DNA of 64,000 bases, from positions 1 through 64,000 of the forward strand of contig MSJH02000556.1 in the NCBI GenBank assembly GCA_001931875.2. The letters run 5' to 3'. Made by a program: the position numbers and the translations under genes. The notes below the pieces were generated by a model. The model saw nothing but the letters and a program-made list of their open reading frames with translations. It did no database searches and was not told the DNA's origin. Source of the DNA: Byssochlamys sp. IMV 00236 (taxonomy: Eukaryota; Ascomycota; Eurotiomycetes; Eurotiales; Thermoascaceae). Of this stretch, positions 33,932 to 45,629 are shown piece by piece. The stretch's first letter is position 1; the number at the start of each line of letters is the position of its first letter.

Positions 33932-35587
33932 CTAAGGGGTCTCTTCAACAACGGCAACAGCAACGGCAACGGCAGCTCCGAGAATAGCACTCTCGGGAGC
34001 TAGTTCGAGAGCAATGGAAGGCTTCGGTGTCAAATCGAGGCTGCTGGAGTCTGTGTGTTCAGTAAGGAGGTCAAGATATGCCTGAGATCGGTCCCTGAAA
34101 CCCGGGTATTTGTTGATGACGCTACCATCGCATGCGATGGTCAAGCTTCTGGATTGCTCCTCGCTCTCGACGACTGTGACTTCTTCAGTCACTTTTCCTT
34201 CATGTTTCGTGGTTTCCACTGAAGTTCTTGCTACAACAGGAAATTCTGCTTCGTTTCGCAAACACCACATACTGTGGATTGCAGTGGCCAGATACCCTGC
34301 TGCTCTGCGAGACACAAATCCAGCGACTTTCCGAAGAAACTGGAGATCTTCTACAGACGGGGATACCGGGAAAGTATGTTCTTTCTGCAGAAGGGCGCTC
34401 GATGCTGCCAATGAAGCAGACGTGTCCGCTTCAAGAAACGCGAGTATAGCTGTGTCCAATGAGTAAGGCTCCCGCATCGAATGCGGAAACTCTCCTCCAA
34501 ACAGACCAGCAGTCTCGACGGCCTCGACAATGATGAGACGCACAATCTCCCCCAGGTATCGTCCCGTAGTCAGATACTCAAGTGGCTGGTAATCCGGCCG
34601 CATATGCGTACGGTTTAGCACGTCGTCCCACCGCGTCATTGGTAGAATCCCGCCACCGAACATGCTCATTTCACTGTTCACTATCACGTTCTTTGCTCGA
34701 TCGAACCACTCCTGGGGTCTGGTACCGAATTTCGCAGCACCAATTTCGTGAACAGGAAAGTGAATGGCAGCATTAGTACCTGTCCCGAGAATGAGAGACA
34801 TTCGCGTCTTAGGGTCATTGTAAGCTCTGGAAAGCAGCGTGGCTGAGCTATCATTCACAATTGCATCAACTCGCACGTTGAGGTTCCGCTTTTGACACGA
34901 CTTGGTTATGAGATCGCCCAGTTCCTGACCAAGCGTGCCGTTGGAACAAAGAAACCCTTTACCCATGTGGATCACGAGTCCACTACGAGTGGACGTCTGA
35001 TCGATAGGGAATGACCACGACAAACCCATAGACAATGGCTTCGCATCCCGGCCGTACTTCTCGCCAACTTCTGCCAGCGTTAAGTCGATCTTCTCCGCCA
35101 TCCAGTCAAAGAACGCTGTTCCCTCCAGCTGCTTCACGGTATTATCGATGACCAACGACTTGACGTGTAAAATCTTCATATCCTCGCTCCTCCCACGAAG
35201 TTCGACTAGCGCAACGCGGAATGTCGATCCACCAACGTCCAATGCCAAGTATGTTCCCTTCTCCTCTCCCGTCGGGAGTGCGTATGTGTAGGATGGCAAC
35301 ATGTTCACCGGGCTAGACTGCAGGGAAGCTCTGAATTGCTGGTGTGTCTTCTCCGACATGGAGAGCATGTTCCTCAGAGCCAAGGGAGCCGTAAAGAGAC
35401 GTTCGATCTCTTGCGCGAAGTCCTCGAGCGTCCTCGGGGGCCAGCACGCGCCTCGGAAGTGTTTGCGGCGCTTGCGTGAAAGATCGCGAAAGAGGGCAGG
35501 AAATAAGATCATGGTCTCGAGTGCCGACACGATGTTCTGGAATAGCTCCTGCATCCTATGTAGGACCTTAACGAGAGATGCCGTCAT
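33932..35587 (-). CDS. Atypical hexokinase (HxkC/XprF or GlcNAc-kinase-like)
   Basis: Single exon, 551 aa from the first in-frame ATG at 35587; the longer frame to 35647 starts with TTG. The protein has the two-lobed hexokinase fold, but key positions differ from catalytic hexokinases. Phosphate loop 1 reads [12 protein letters not shown] (residues 115-126), not GGTN. The sugar loop FSYPAS reads WSFPID, so the sugar-binding Ser is Asp196. The Thr-Lys pair is Gly209-Lys210. The catalytic Asp is kept (VNDSSAT, Asp246), as are the NSE and TTGRYLGE glutamates. This pattern points to the regulatory or non-canonical group, which includes Aspergillus nidulans HxkC and HxkD/XprF (reported as non-catalytic, acting in starvation and protease control) and GlcNAc kinases of the HXK3 type. 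An N-terminal extension of about 80 residues with hydrophobic helices could anchor it to mitochondria. Confidence 0.85.
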   Translation of the reverse strand: MTASLVKVLHRMQELFQNIVSALETMILFPALFRDLSRKRRKHFRGACWPPRTLEDFAQEIERLFTAPLALRNMLSMSEKTHQQFRASLQSSPVNMLPSYTYALPTGEEKGTYLALDVGGSTFRVALVELRGRSEDMKILHVKSLVIDNTVKQLEGTAFFDWMAEKIDLTLAEVGEKYGRDAKPLSMGLSWSFPIDQTSTRSGLVIHMGKGFLCSNGTLGQELGDLITKSCQKRNLNVRVDAIVNDSSATLLSRAYNDPKTRMSLILGTGTNAAIHFPVHEIGAAKFGTRPQEWFDRAKNVIVNSEMSMFGGGILPMTRWDDVLNRTHMRPDYQPLEYLTTGRYLGEIVRLIIVEAVETAGLFGGEFPHSMREPYSLDTAILAFLEADTSASLAASSALLQKEHTFPVSPSVEDLQFLRKVAGFVSRRAAGYLATAIHSMWCLRNEAEFPVVARTSVETTKHEGKVTEEVTVVESEEQSRSLTIACDGSVINKYPGFRDRSQAYLDLLTEHTDSSSLDLTPKPSIALELAPESAILGAAVAVAVAVVEETP

Positions 35588-38500
35588 GTTGACGGGCAGC
35601 AGGTATGATATCGCGCAGTCGACCGAGTAGGAGCGCGGGGGATGCAATGTACTCCGTATGTCTCACGCCCAGTCCGGGCACGAAAGTAGCTCTAGCAATT
35701 GGGAGACCATGGGAGGAAGGAAGGTCGATTTGAAGAAAGTGGATGAAGGAGAGAAGGTAAAGAAGGTAAACAGAAGCGAAATAGACGGCGGAGTAAAGTA
35801 GTATGTATGTATGAAACTGAGGTAGTACCGGCGGGAGATCTTTAACTCCCCCAGTGGTGGAGATCGGAAGATGGACAGGCAGGGGTTTCGCCTATGACTC
35901 TCTAGAGTCTAGAGTCTAAGACTCTAAGTAAAGCCAGGTGGAACCAAGAGTCGCAGCGCCGGTCGATAATAAGCTCCTTTAGAAGGGAACCAAGATACGC
36001 CAGGGTTGTACAAAGCACATATGTAGAATACAAAGGATGGTTGGATCAGGTAAACACTGCACAGACAAGCAAGCACTCAGTGAGCGGTATCCTGACGAGC
36101 GCCCTGGCGCATAAGTACGTGTCTCCCTCGAAGGCGCAGGGGAGATTGATCGCCGTGACTGCAGCCGGTATGGGAGATCGATCTCAAGACTTGGTGGGCA
36201 GATGGCCGGACACGACGGAGCAGCCCTAACAGGAAAGACGGGCGCGATCACCAGGAAAGAAACAGGAAGCGAATGGCAAGCTTCTAGGAAGGACGCGGCA
36301 GAAAGCAAACAGCAGTTGCAAGAGGAGATCTCACGAGGAGACGGAAGCGTTACAGTGCGATCTGCCGTTTCCTCGTGGACCAGGCGAGGTTCGCAGACCT
36401 GCCCGTCTACTCGGCCGGTATGGGGTTGATGGGGAGAAAGATTGGCGCTGGTATGGAGAAAAAGGTCGATGAGATCGAGCCCGGAGTTGCAGAGAGCCCA
36501 GGCCAGGGTGGTATTGATCATTGTCGGGGTGCCGTATCCCGTCGGTATCGTCAGGTACCGTTTGCGCGCCGCGGTCTGGTATGCGTATGTATCGACGTAT
36601 CTACTGTACGTACATACGTACATACGTACAGTACAACTATTAACTAGATACCTAGGTAGTAGCTGATAATCAGTTGAGCTCTAATCGTGTCTAAGCTTAA
36701 TTATCCTACAAGGTCCCATTGGAGTTGATAGAGGAAACACAGCTCCGGTCGAATCACTTTCTCAAAGTCGAAGGTGACATTCTGCGTTGGTCGATGTCGG
36801 TAACCTCATCTGCATCCATACTACTATGATAGTTACAGTACTATCACTTTTCAGGGATGACAGCTCAATGGCAATAATATTATTGTGGATTGTGTATCCC
36901 AAATCATTCGATGCTAGCGATACAGCGCTATGCTGCGGTCCAGCGGATGTCTGTAGAATGTTCAGATACTCAGAGTGTCTTCCTGCTGAGAGTCGGACAC
37001 ACGCGTGGAAAATGTTCTCAATCCTTCGCGACGATCCATAGTTGTGAAGATGCTCTTAACTTAGCTAAAGAATAACCGCAATTTCGCCACGGATGACTCT
37101 CAATAATCTCCTATGAACATGGATAAGCTTTCAGAAATAACGCCTCGGGATTGAGCCTTTTCTTGATTGAATACAGGCCCAATTGCTTGACTTATCCTCA
37201 ACAGCACACAGCTGGGGTCACAAATACCGTCTGGCTTGTTACCGTTCTGTCACAACAGTTGGAACTTCTTCAGACGAGGCTTCGGGACCGGTCCGAGCCA
37301 CCAGACTCTATCAGAAGCATATCTAACATAATCTTGCTGTATTACGCACTATTCTTGCCAGAAGAAACATACCATGCGCAGCTGACCAGATTACAGACTC
37401 GTTGTTCTTGTAACTTGCGCTGGCACGCGACCACAGGGTGGCATGTAACAGCTCAGGGTTACAATGAAGAGTCGCCTATCGGAGCCCGATGTCAAGTCCC
37501 GCCACTTTCAACCTCCGAAAACGGTCTGTAGTGCTGCTCTCGATCTGTCAGAGTTCTTTGTTCGCGGAACCCCTTTTTAACCACCTGCTTCGTCTGGAAA
37601 AGCTTCGCGCAAATGAATTACTAGTTTCAGAATTAACCCATGTCACCTCTCCCAGGAAAGGGCCAGAGGCTGGGTCTACAAGCCACAAGCCACGAATTGG
37701 CTCAGTTGAAGAGCTCGCACGGATCACCCAACTCGTGGCATCGAGCAAACTACGAACGACAATAGGAACACATTGGGAGGATGTTTCAGTTGAAGAATGC
37801 CATATATGCCGCACAGCAGAGTATTAATTATATCTGGTGGTAGATCAACAATTGCTCTACGTGCTTACGAGAGTCACATCCATTCCAGCGCAGCCTGACA
37901 ACGGGGAACCCTGGCTTGCATCATGTCTCAGAGACAGTTCAAACCCCTTCTTCGAGTGGTCGAGTTAGAACTGTCAGTTCTAGGATGTGGTATCCGTAAG
38001 TGGGATGATTATCTAAATCATTCCTATTTTGCGTTTTTATTTCGCTGCAGATTTTGCGATCCTCCAGACAAGCATCACGCATACCACACTGTATCACCAT
38101 CTTCCCTTGCATGGTGCAGAATCCACTTTTCGCAATTGTTCAGCTCACTACTTACCAGTGTGTGTTTGCACGTGGCCACCATAACAATCACCCTACAACC
38201 TTTCTTGGTTGACATGTTTAACGGATAGACTGCTATACAGATGCTTCATCCCAGCCCCATACCTTCCTACTGACCGAACTAAATCCTCTAACTAGGTAAA
38301 TTGTTGGTTCGTATTATCTACGGAGGGTGGATTCTGCAACGTGCCAAGAGATTGACACTTTGCTTCCTCACACCGCTTGGAGATGCTTCTGCCTTGAGAC
38401 GATGATGATGCTACATCGCGACACCATGGAGAGTTATGCACAGCTTCCGGCTCCTCCCGGCTTTTGGTTCGTCTCAGTCGTGTACAGAAAGCGTGCTGGA

Positions 38501-39663
38501 TGTCACAGAATCAGACTGTCGCTGGCTTCTTGTTTGCCCAACAAAATTAGCTACTACCGGATGCTTCCACTGAATTTTCCGGTCCACGGCCACCTCGAGG
38601 CAAGGAACCGAGATGTGGCCCGTTCCTGCCAGTCATATCTATTGACAGGTATGGGCACCGTCGCGGCTTGTACAGTGGACAGGATAAGCCCTAAGATGCA
38701 TGATGGAACAGGCGTCTTTCCCTGTCCATATGGCATCATCTAGCCACTATTCGCTAGGGAGACTCAAAGAGGAGTATCAAGAATTGTAACGACACGACTT
38801 CCCTGACCTGTTACACTTGACCGCTCCTAGGACACCATCTATCCCTCTCCCTCTTTATGTGTGGACGTGCATTCTTTTCGCGGTCACCGTCTTTTCGGGC
38901 ACAAGTGCCTGGCCCAATCTATTGGATGCCTTGTAGGGATCTATGTGCAGCCAGGAGGATTATGTGGTTGCATATCTGCTATGTAAAGCAAGGATCTGTG
39001 GATTAAAGTTACGCCACTTATTATGTATACTGAATTAGAGACTGCTTTCAATCTTTGATTATACTGTAATATCCTTTCATATCTAACAAGATCCTTTGAG
39101 TATTTATACAGTTCTTGAGGCATAACGTTTGGTTGAATAGTGTAGGTTTTCAAAAAGCTCGTGGAACGCGTGAGGTGATTGGTGGATTACCTATGTTAAC
39201 CAAGCTCTTCCTACATGCTCAATTGCAAAAGCATTTCTTTGGCATAATTAATTGACGACTATACCTATGCATCAAGAATTCGGACAGCAGTCGAGAAATT
39301 GAACAGAAAAAGTATTATCTCATGTGGACTTAGGCACCTCCCCAGAACCGCAAGATTCGCACTCCCGCAGGCAATCTGCAATTCCGCAAGTAGTCATCAA
39401 ATGTCCAGACATAGCATTCAATAATAATGCACCATACCCCGTAATCCTGATGGATAATTCTAATATCCTTGCGCTCTGGACCTATCTTTCAACATGATGA
39501 TTTCGTTGCTTATTGCCAGAACATCATGATGACATCACACGCAGCGATTCAAAACAACAACGAGCGTCTTTATATCTTTCGATAAGAATTTATCATTCTC
39601 AGGGAAATCAACTATGAGCCAAAAGATATTGTGATCTTTTCGAAAAATAAATAAGTCTTAATC
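35588..39663. other. 4-kb stretch with no supported gene
   Basis: This includes the hexokinase-like gene promoter and a long gene-poor stretch. Frames at 35979-36623 (minus), 37151-37531, 37489-37827 and 37923-38228 (plus) overlap or follow each other in different phases without credible splice joins. Decayed coding remnants are possible around 37.1-38.2 kb, but I cannot identify a parent protein. Confidence 0.4.
36605..36632. repeat. TACG/TACA simple repeat
   Basis: A short run of alternating GTACGTACATACGTACAT units. It is a simple sequence with near-palindromic character. Confidence 0.7.
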
Positions 39664-40078
39664 ATGTCCGTCGAAAGAGTCAAAGATAAGAAAGGCGAAA
39701 ACATCAATGAGGGTGATTATGTCGCGACCAAGTATCGCGGTGGAACGCATCAGGGTGAGGTATGTATAGTTAAATCTCTCTTCTATTTCTTTATGGATCA
39801 CTGGAGAGGTTAATCTCGAACCATTCTTTTTCCTCGCTGACATGTATAACTGTCTGCTTGCAGGTCGATAAGATAGTTATGGATGAGCAGGGAGCCCGTG
39901 AGGAAGGAGTTGCAAATCCACCGAAGGTGAGTCACTTCGATAATACTGGAGCTCTAGTTATCAATTTGTTAGCGGGTCTTCTTGTGGAAGGCGAGATGCT
40001 GACGCTCTTCAGGTCGTGTTCCAGGACCAGCATGGACATCGGGTCGCTCATAACCCGAGTACGTTGGAGAAGAAGTGA
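39664..40078 (+). CDS. Hva1-TUDOR domain small protein (74 aa)
   Basis: Three small exons (39664-39759, 39864-39926, 40013-40078; introns of 104 and 86 bases), all in phase 0, give 74 aa. The protein matches the hypervirulence-associated protein TUDOR domain family (formerly DUF2945): INEGDYVATKYRGGTHQGEV, a short variable loop, then PKVVFQDQHGHRVAHNPSTL. It is a single small beta-barrel domain of unknown ligand, found in many bacteria and fungi. The name comes from fungal work and does not itself imply virulence. Every exon begins and ends at clean GT/AG sites with lengths of 32, 21 and 22 codons. It is easily missed because no exon exceeds 100 bases. It stands alone in gene-poor DNA. Confidence 0.85.
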
Positions 40079-40681
40079 GAAATTGTGATTGATTTGTCTA
40101 TTGTGTATTAATAGATATTCCATGAATTATTAGGCCAATTGAGCTTCCTTGAAATGCCGTTCATCTCAAAACAATTTTTTCCACCGTCATGTTAGGTTCA
40201 TGGGAATTGGAGTATAGAAGAAAACTGGATATGCATCTTTTCATAAATCTCGGGGAGCTTAAAGGAATGATGAAAGTCATTTTTAAGATAATACGCACTT
40301 TGTTACTCAAAAAATCTCTTCGTACCACCTCATGCCAAGTCATCGGACACCTGAGAGGTATCATGTGTCCGGACGCTATGTAGGCACTCAAACCACATGT
40401 TCATTCTTAAACAGTGAAATCTAACACTACGATTCTTCCTATGCGAACATACAGACTATCCACACACCGACATTTTGTGCTATACACAGCAAGATTTCCT
40501 TCATCCCATGTCGTACAAGTGCGGACGTGCTATTCCCAAGCCGCTGTTTCTTTGTCCGCCTGATTAGGTCGACGCGTGATGGCGCCTAGATAAAACGAGT
40601 CGCGTTGGCGATTATCTATTGCAGCTCGCAGTAATTTTCACTTAATTCAGGAATACACACTCCTTTCGTTCCAAGAAAAAA
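40079..40681. other. Promoter region of the CRL-type lipase
   Basis: 603 bases without a supported gene between the TUDOR gene and the secreted esterase/lipase. The last 60 bases are AT-rich leader. Confidence 0.4.
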
Positions 40682-42731
40682 ATGCTTTCAGTCGTTGTTT
40701 TTGCTCTGAGTATGGCGGTCCTTGCTGCAGCTGCTCCTGCAGCTACTGCAACTCAAAAACTGGGGATCAGATTCGAGGACTCCGAAGGTGAGCTTCCAAT
40801 TCTGAGTCTACCATATGCCACCTACAAAGCAACTTCTTATGAGGTGGCTGATGATGTTCGTCTATCCGTGCAGCTACCCTCAAGTCTGAAGCCCAGGTCA
40901 TTAAAGCTTCTAACCTCGTCTAGATCTACTACTTCAGTAACATTCGTTTTGCGGCTGCGCCAACTGGAGACCTTCGGTTTGCAAAGCCTGCACCTCCCCA
41001 AGAAACTACCGGTATTCAGAATGGAAGTTATGGACCATCTTGTGCTCAGGAGATACCATTCTCATTGTTCAACGCAGGCGGTCTCTCGAAATCACCTATT
41101 GGCACTATGCTCAACGCGCTTGAAAAAGGGTTAGCAGGTGAGATCTCCGAGGATTGTCTCTTCTTAGACATCCAGGTCCCTGGAAAGGCAATCCGGAATC
41201 CGGACGAGCAGGCACTTCCAGTTGTGGTGTGGATTTTTGGAGGTGCATTCACCTTCGGTTCGAAGAACGTATTTGGGGGATTGAAGGGGGGCATGCCCTT
41301 TCTACCATTATACGAAGGCACGGGAGTGCTGAGGCAGTCTCATGGTGACATAATCTTTGTATCAATCAACTATCGAGTATGTCGTCTTTTTTTTTTGGTA
41401 TTTGATGCTTCTACTGACTCATCTCTACCTCTAGTTGGGTGCGTTGGGTTGGCTAGCTGGAAACACGATGGAAAGGAGCGGAACTTCAAACCTTGGTCTT
41501 TGGGATCAGCGCGCAGCACTCCAATGGGTACAGGACTATATCTATTTGCTTGGAGGCGACAAGACGCAGGTTAGCGCATGGGGCGAGTCAGCAGGAGCAA
41601 GTGCTATTTTTCATCACCTAGTTGCCTTTGGTGGCAGTCAGGATCCCTTATTCTCAAAAGCAGTTATCATGAGCCCTGCATTCGAGATACTATTTGACCG
41701 GCAAGGGCAATTAGAGGACACCTTTCAGAGCTTTGCGACTGCTGCCGGATGCCCGGGTGGTGATATGGGCTGTCTTCGACGAGTGGATTTCGCGACAATT
41801 CAAAAAGCAAACTCGGCAGTTATTTCTTCTGCCATTACTGGGTCATCTAATCTGGGTCCTGTTGCTGATGGGAGCTTGATTCGACAGCTTGCTGGGCTTG
41901 AGTTCCTCTCTGGTAATTGTTCCTTCGCTATATTTGAAACAATACACACTAAATCAGCTAGGGAATTACTGGAAGGACCTCGACTCCTTGATCGTGTCGC
42001 ATGTATGCGACGAAGCCGATATATTTGTCTCAGACACCATAATTGACAATCAACAGGTTGAGGAATGGATCCACTCCTTATTACCTGCATATGCGAGTCC
42101 AGCGGTTGAAAAGGCAGTGCTGGAAGAGTACCCAGCAGCGGGTACTCCAGGAAGCCCTTATATGACAGCAAGAGAACGTGACAAAGCCTTCGTACGGGAT
42201 AGCACATTCACATGCAATGTTAGAACGTTGACGCAGGCGTATGCGGGAAAAACATACAATATGCAGTATTCTGTTACTCCGGGACTACATTCAGACGATG
42301 TACTAGCAATGTTCTTCGATTCATCTGTTCCGCTGGGTAACTATAATGCGTCCGTTGATTTCACTCTCATCCCTGGATTTGCAACCTTGGCCGAAGGATA
42401 TCAGAGTTATATGGCCAGTCACGCTATTTATGGAGATCCAAATACCGCCCGACTTGCGCTCAACATACCGCCTACCATCACTTGGCCACATCCAAGTCAG
42501 AGTGGCGATGCGTATGCGAATGTGTTGAACGTGGGCGACCTTGGTTTCAGCTTGATAGTTGATACCCAAATTTCAGCCAATAGTAACAGCCACTGCGATT
42601 TCATAACCCAGTTCAACCGCGCACTTACCAATCTAAATGGATATGCTGCTCCCGGAACATTTATGCAGAGCACCATCGGACGAATTGTTACTGCGGCCCA
42701 GGCATCTGCAAACTACACCACCCACTCTTAA
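40682..42731 (+). CDS. Secreted type-B carboxylesterase/lipase (Candida rugosa lipase-like)
   Basis: Four exons (40682-40855, 40924-41376, 41435-41912, 41962-42731; introns of 68, 58 and 49 bases) give 624 aa. A signal peptide covers about residues 1-18. Then come the type-B esterase landmarks: FSNIRFAAAPTGDLRF, EDCLFLDIQVP, the oxyanion region WIFGGAFTFGS, and the nucleophile elbow GESAGA with Ser261. DEADIFV and the C-terminal PGLHSDDV, which should carry the catalytic His, follow. The joins rebuild known motifs (YEVADD-IYYFSNIRF, INYR-LGALGW and SGNYWKDLDSL). Intron 1 uses a weak donor, GTTCGT. The protein likely hydrolyses acylglycerols or sterol esters outside the cell. A second, unrelated lipase gene follows 1.5 kb downstream on the same strand. 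Confidence 0.9.
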
Positions 42732-44234
42732 ACGGTTCTGCTGGGCTGCTGTGGGATCTAGAAAGGTTCATGTGCATATTGCTATCTGTTAACTAATCAC
42801 GGAGGTATCACTCAGTCATTTTACATAGTGTATAGTCACATGTCAACATTAAAGTCATAATATGAGATGAGTGCGCTTGTTCGATTGTTACATGTACAAT
42901 GTATGATGGCGATTCTCGCTTGCGTTGGCTCATTCAATTCCCTCATTTCGTCATTCTTTCCCATAAGATTCAATATAAAACAAGTTTAGGCAGTGAATTT
43001 TCTGGGTTATTTTTCTCTCGGCGAATGAACCATCTACTGATCCGGCGACCTCCTCCTTCATCCATTAACAATCCGTCCGAAACTCTGCCTATATGTTCTG
43101 TGTGTATATATTATTCATACCCACTGATGTTCATTGGACTAGATACAGCACTAGTGTGTCGAATTAAATCCTACTGTGGTGCTGTGGGTATAATAATAAA
43201 GGCTCTGTCGGCGGTCAGGTCAGTTTAACTATTTCTTCCGCTTACCAAAACATGGGGCATTTAGTTAGTTAACTATCTTACACCTTACAGTCAACAATCA
43301 CCTGGCACTTTACCTTCTACGCGGAAAGAAAGTCCCTGTGGTCTCAAGACATGTATGATGGATGCCATCATATCTTGCAGTGGACCGGAGGACTTGACGA
43401 GCTATTGCGCGATGATCTCAGGACATCGTTCCCATCGCCATGCAAAGTCAATGGAATGTTTTTCTGCTGATGAAGAATTACAGATAACTTCCCAACACAC
43501 AGTGTTGCTTCATTTCTCCCAACATACTTCGAGTATGTTTTTATGAATACCCCTAAAAGACGCGACTGGACCGACAGAGGCTACTTCCATCGAGTACCAT
43601 TATTGCGGGAGAACTCACCCCGCAATTTCAAGCCTACCATTTCATATGATACCGCCGTGATCTTCCAAATGGGCCCGAAGGCTATGGAAGAGGACTGGAA
43701 CATAGTCTGCTTTCAATTATTCCAACTTTTCGTCCCCGCAGTTGAGGAGGGTTCGTCTGAGCGTCGGCCTTCCCCGCATTTTGGCACCACGTTCTCGCGG
43801 TATCATTGGACTCGGCGTCCTTTTGTGGGAGACATAGTGCTAGATCGTCTCCTATGTTGTTGCATATACTTGTTGTCTTCGAGAACGACTCTGTCCACTA
43901 GAGGATTTCTCTTATGCATGGCGTGCTTAGTAGGTTCTCAGACGCTGATCACATCCACGTTCGTCTTACTTCTTGAGCAGATTCGTGATTCTGTCCAACA
44001 AGGACGGCCGTTAACCAATATTCTAAATTCGCATTTGCCGGTTGGTGGATAGTTCTGTTCTTCTCGACCGTGCCGAGGGACATCTTGAGGAGTCTACCGA
44101 ACATCTGAACAGCTCTATTCTCCGGGGGAATATGATATTAACTTCATTATTGGAAGACATGGCGCGCCTCTCCCTTGCATTTGGCACGCGAGATGTGCTT
44201 CTGAGGGTATATTGTTGTTCTATCAGTCAACAAC
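42732..44234. other. Intergenic between two lipase genes, possible gene remnant
   Basis: 1.5 kb between the two lipases. Protein-like stretches appear in different frames between 43290 and 44052 (for example around LYLLRGKKVPVVS and LWSQDMYDGCHHILQW) but no single spliced frame explains them. This suggests chance or a decayed gene. Confidence 0.35.
43543..44052 (+). CDS. Doubtful ORF, 169 aa
   Basis: An ATG-led open frame with one hydrophobic segment (about residues 100-140, Cys/Leu-rich). I do not recognise it. It ends 183 bases before the CALB-type lipase start and may be part of its leader or a remnant of an older gene. Confidence 0.2.
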   Translation: MNTPKRRDWTDRGYFHRVPLLRENSPRNFKPTISYDTAVIFQMGPKAMEEDWNIVCFQLFQLFVPAVEEGSSERRPSPHFGTTFSRYHWTRRPFVGDIVLDRLLCCCIYLLSSRTTLSTRGFLLCMACLVGSQTLITSTFVLLLEQIRDSVQQGRPLTNILNSHLPVGG

Positions 44235-45629
44235 ATGTATTACGAGAACCTGTGGTTGTGGTCTCTTTGGATCGGTGCTAGCCTTCTCGACAGTTCGCTG
44301 GCGTGGCCTGTCTCGAATTCTTTGTCTTCACTTCGCCGCCAGACAACCTCCACGAGTACGGGAAGCGATATCTTGACGGTCTTGAATAACGTTGCAGACA
44401 ACCCGTCTGTTTCAGGGAAGAATACGTCAGAAACAGCCGCCAATATCTTGTCGGGACTTCAAGGGAACTCCAATGGGAATAACACGCAATCAATCAAAGT
44501 TGCCTTGGACGCCATCGCAGATATCTTCTCGAGTGGCATTGAGGATCTCGCGCAGGCTTCGGACGAGCTTATCGCAAAGGGACTGGTCCCCAGCGACATC
44601 TTTGACCTTCTCAATGGCTATGCAGATTTCTCTCTGAACTCAATCAGCAACGTGAACACCAGATCCCCGAGCTCTACTATCTACCCATCGAAGTCATCGG
44701 ATGACGCGCCATACTCCCTTGACGAGAATACTCTCCGTGGAGCAATCTATATTCCTCCTTCATTCTCCTACGGAGCTAATGGGAAGAAGCCAATTATTCT
44801 CGTTCCTGGCACTGCTGTACCTGCTGGAACAACTTATTATTTCAGTTTCAGCAAGATCAACGAAGCAGCGAACGTGGACCCTGTCTGGGTGAACATCCCA
44901 TCAGCTTCGCTTGGGGACGCTCAGGTGAACTCGGAGTATGTTGCGTATGCGATCAATTATATCTCTGGAATCTCATTGTCCAACGTCACAGTGCTGTCCT
45001 GGTCTCAAGGTGGGCTCGACACTCAATGGGCATTGAAGTACTGGCCCTCAACTCGGGATGCGGTAGAGGATTTCATTGCCATCAGTCCAGACTTCCACGG
45101 CACAATCGATCAGGCTCTCGTCTGTCCTGGATTCCCATCATATCCTTGTACACCATCGATCTGGCAACAGGGATGGGATGCAAATTTTATCAAGACTCTA
45201 AGGGATAACGATGGTGACTCGGCCTATGTCCCCACGACAACCCTCTACTCCACCTACGACGAGATTGTACAACCGATGAGCGGTCCTTCCGCATCCGCAT
45301 TTCTCTCAGACGCCAGGGACGTCGGTGTAACGAACAATCACCTCCAAACAATATGTGCAAACCAGCCAGCAGGCGGCTACTACACGCATGAAGGTGTGCT
45401 GTATAACCCTCTGACATGGGCGTTGGCGGTGGATGCAATCAACAATGATGGACCGGGAGATCCATCGCGATTGAACTTGAGCGAAATTTGCAGCCGGAGT
45501 ATCCCACCTCAGTTGCAGCTGGACGACGTGTTGGGCACAGAGGGACTCTTGCTGGTTGCCCTGGTGGAGATCTTGGGCTATGGTAATCGCGCGACTAGTG
45601 AGCCACCGACTGTGAGCTATGCTCAGTGA
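44235..45629 (+). CDS. CALB-type lipase (Candida antarctica lipase B family)
   Basis: Single exon, 464 aa. The N-terminus has a hydrophobic signal-like segment (residues 5-24) and then about 130 residues of Ser/Asn-rich and helical pro-region. The core begins near IYIPPSFSYG. The alpha/beta-hydrolase elbow reads LSWSQGGLDTQW with Ser257, in the TWSQGG style of Candida antarctica lipase B instead of GxSxG. Catalytic Asp342 (TYDEIVQP) and His369 (TNNHLQT) are in the expected places, and the oxyanion region is LVPGTAVPAGTTYYF. Paired cysteines (about 297 and 305) match CALB disulfides. It is likely a secreted ester hydrolase. It shares strand and neighbourhood with the CRL-type lipase but not sequence. 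Confidence 0.9.
   Translation: MYYENLWLWSLWIGASLLDSSLAWPVSNSLSSLRRQTTSTSTGSDILTVLNNVADNPSVSGKNTSETAANILSGLQGNSNGNNTQSIKVALDAIADIFSSGIEDLAQASDELIAKGLVPSDIFDLLNGYADFSLNSISNVNTRSPSSTIYPSKSSDDAPYSLDENTLRGAIYIPPSFSYGANGKKPIILVPGTAVPAGTTYYFSFSKINEAANVDPVWVNIPSASLGDAQVNSEYVAYAINYISGISLSNVTVLSWSQGGLDTQWALKYWPSTRDAVEDFIAISPDFHGTIDQALVCPGFPSYPCTPSIWQQGWDANFIKTLRDNDGDSAYVPTTTLYSTYDEIVQPMSGPSASAFLSDARDVGVTNNHLQTICANQPAGGYYTHEGVLYNPLTWALAVDAINNDGPGDPSRLNLSEICSRSIPPQLQLDDVLGTEGLLLVALVEILGYGNRATSEPPTVSYAQ

Noticed and set aside
35587..35647. N-terminal extension of the hexokinase-like protein to 35647
   Set aside because: That frame begins with TTG; the first ATG is at 35587 and no upstream exon with good splice sites was found.
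35979..36623. 214-codon minus-strand ORF upstream of the hexokinase-like gene
   Set aside because: It starts inside a TACG simple repeat, is Cys/Ser/Pro-rich without motif, and likely lies in promoter or leader DNA.
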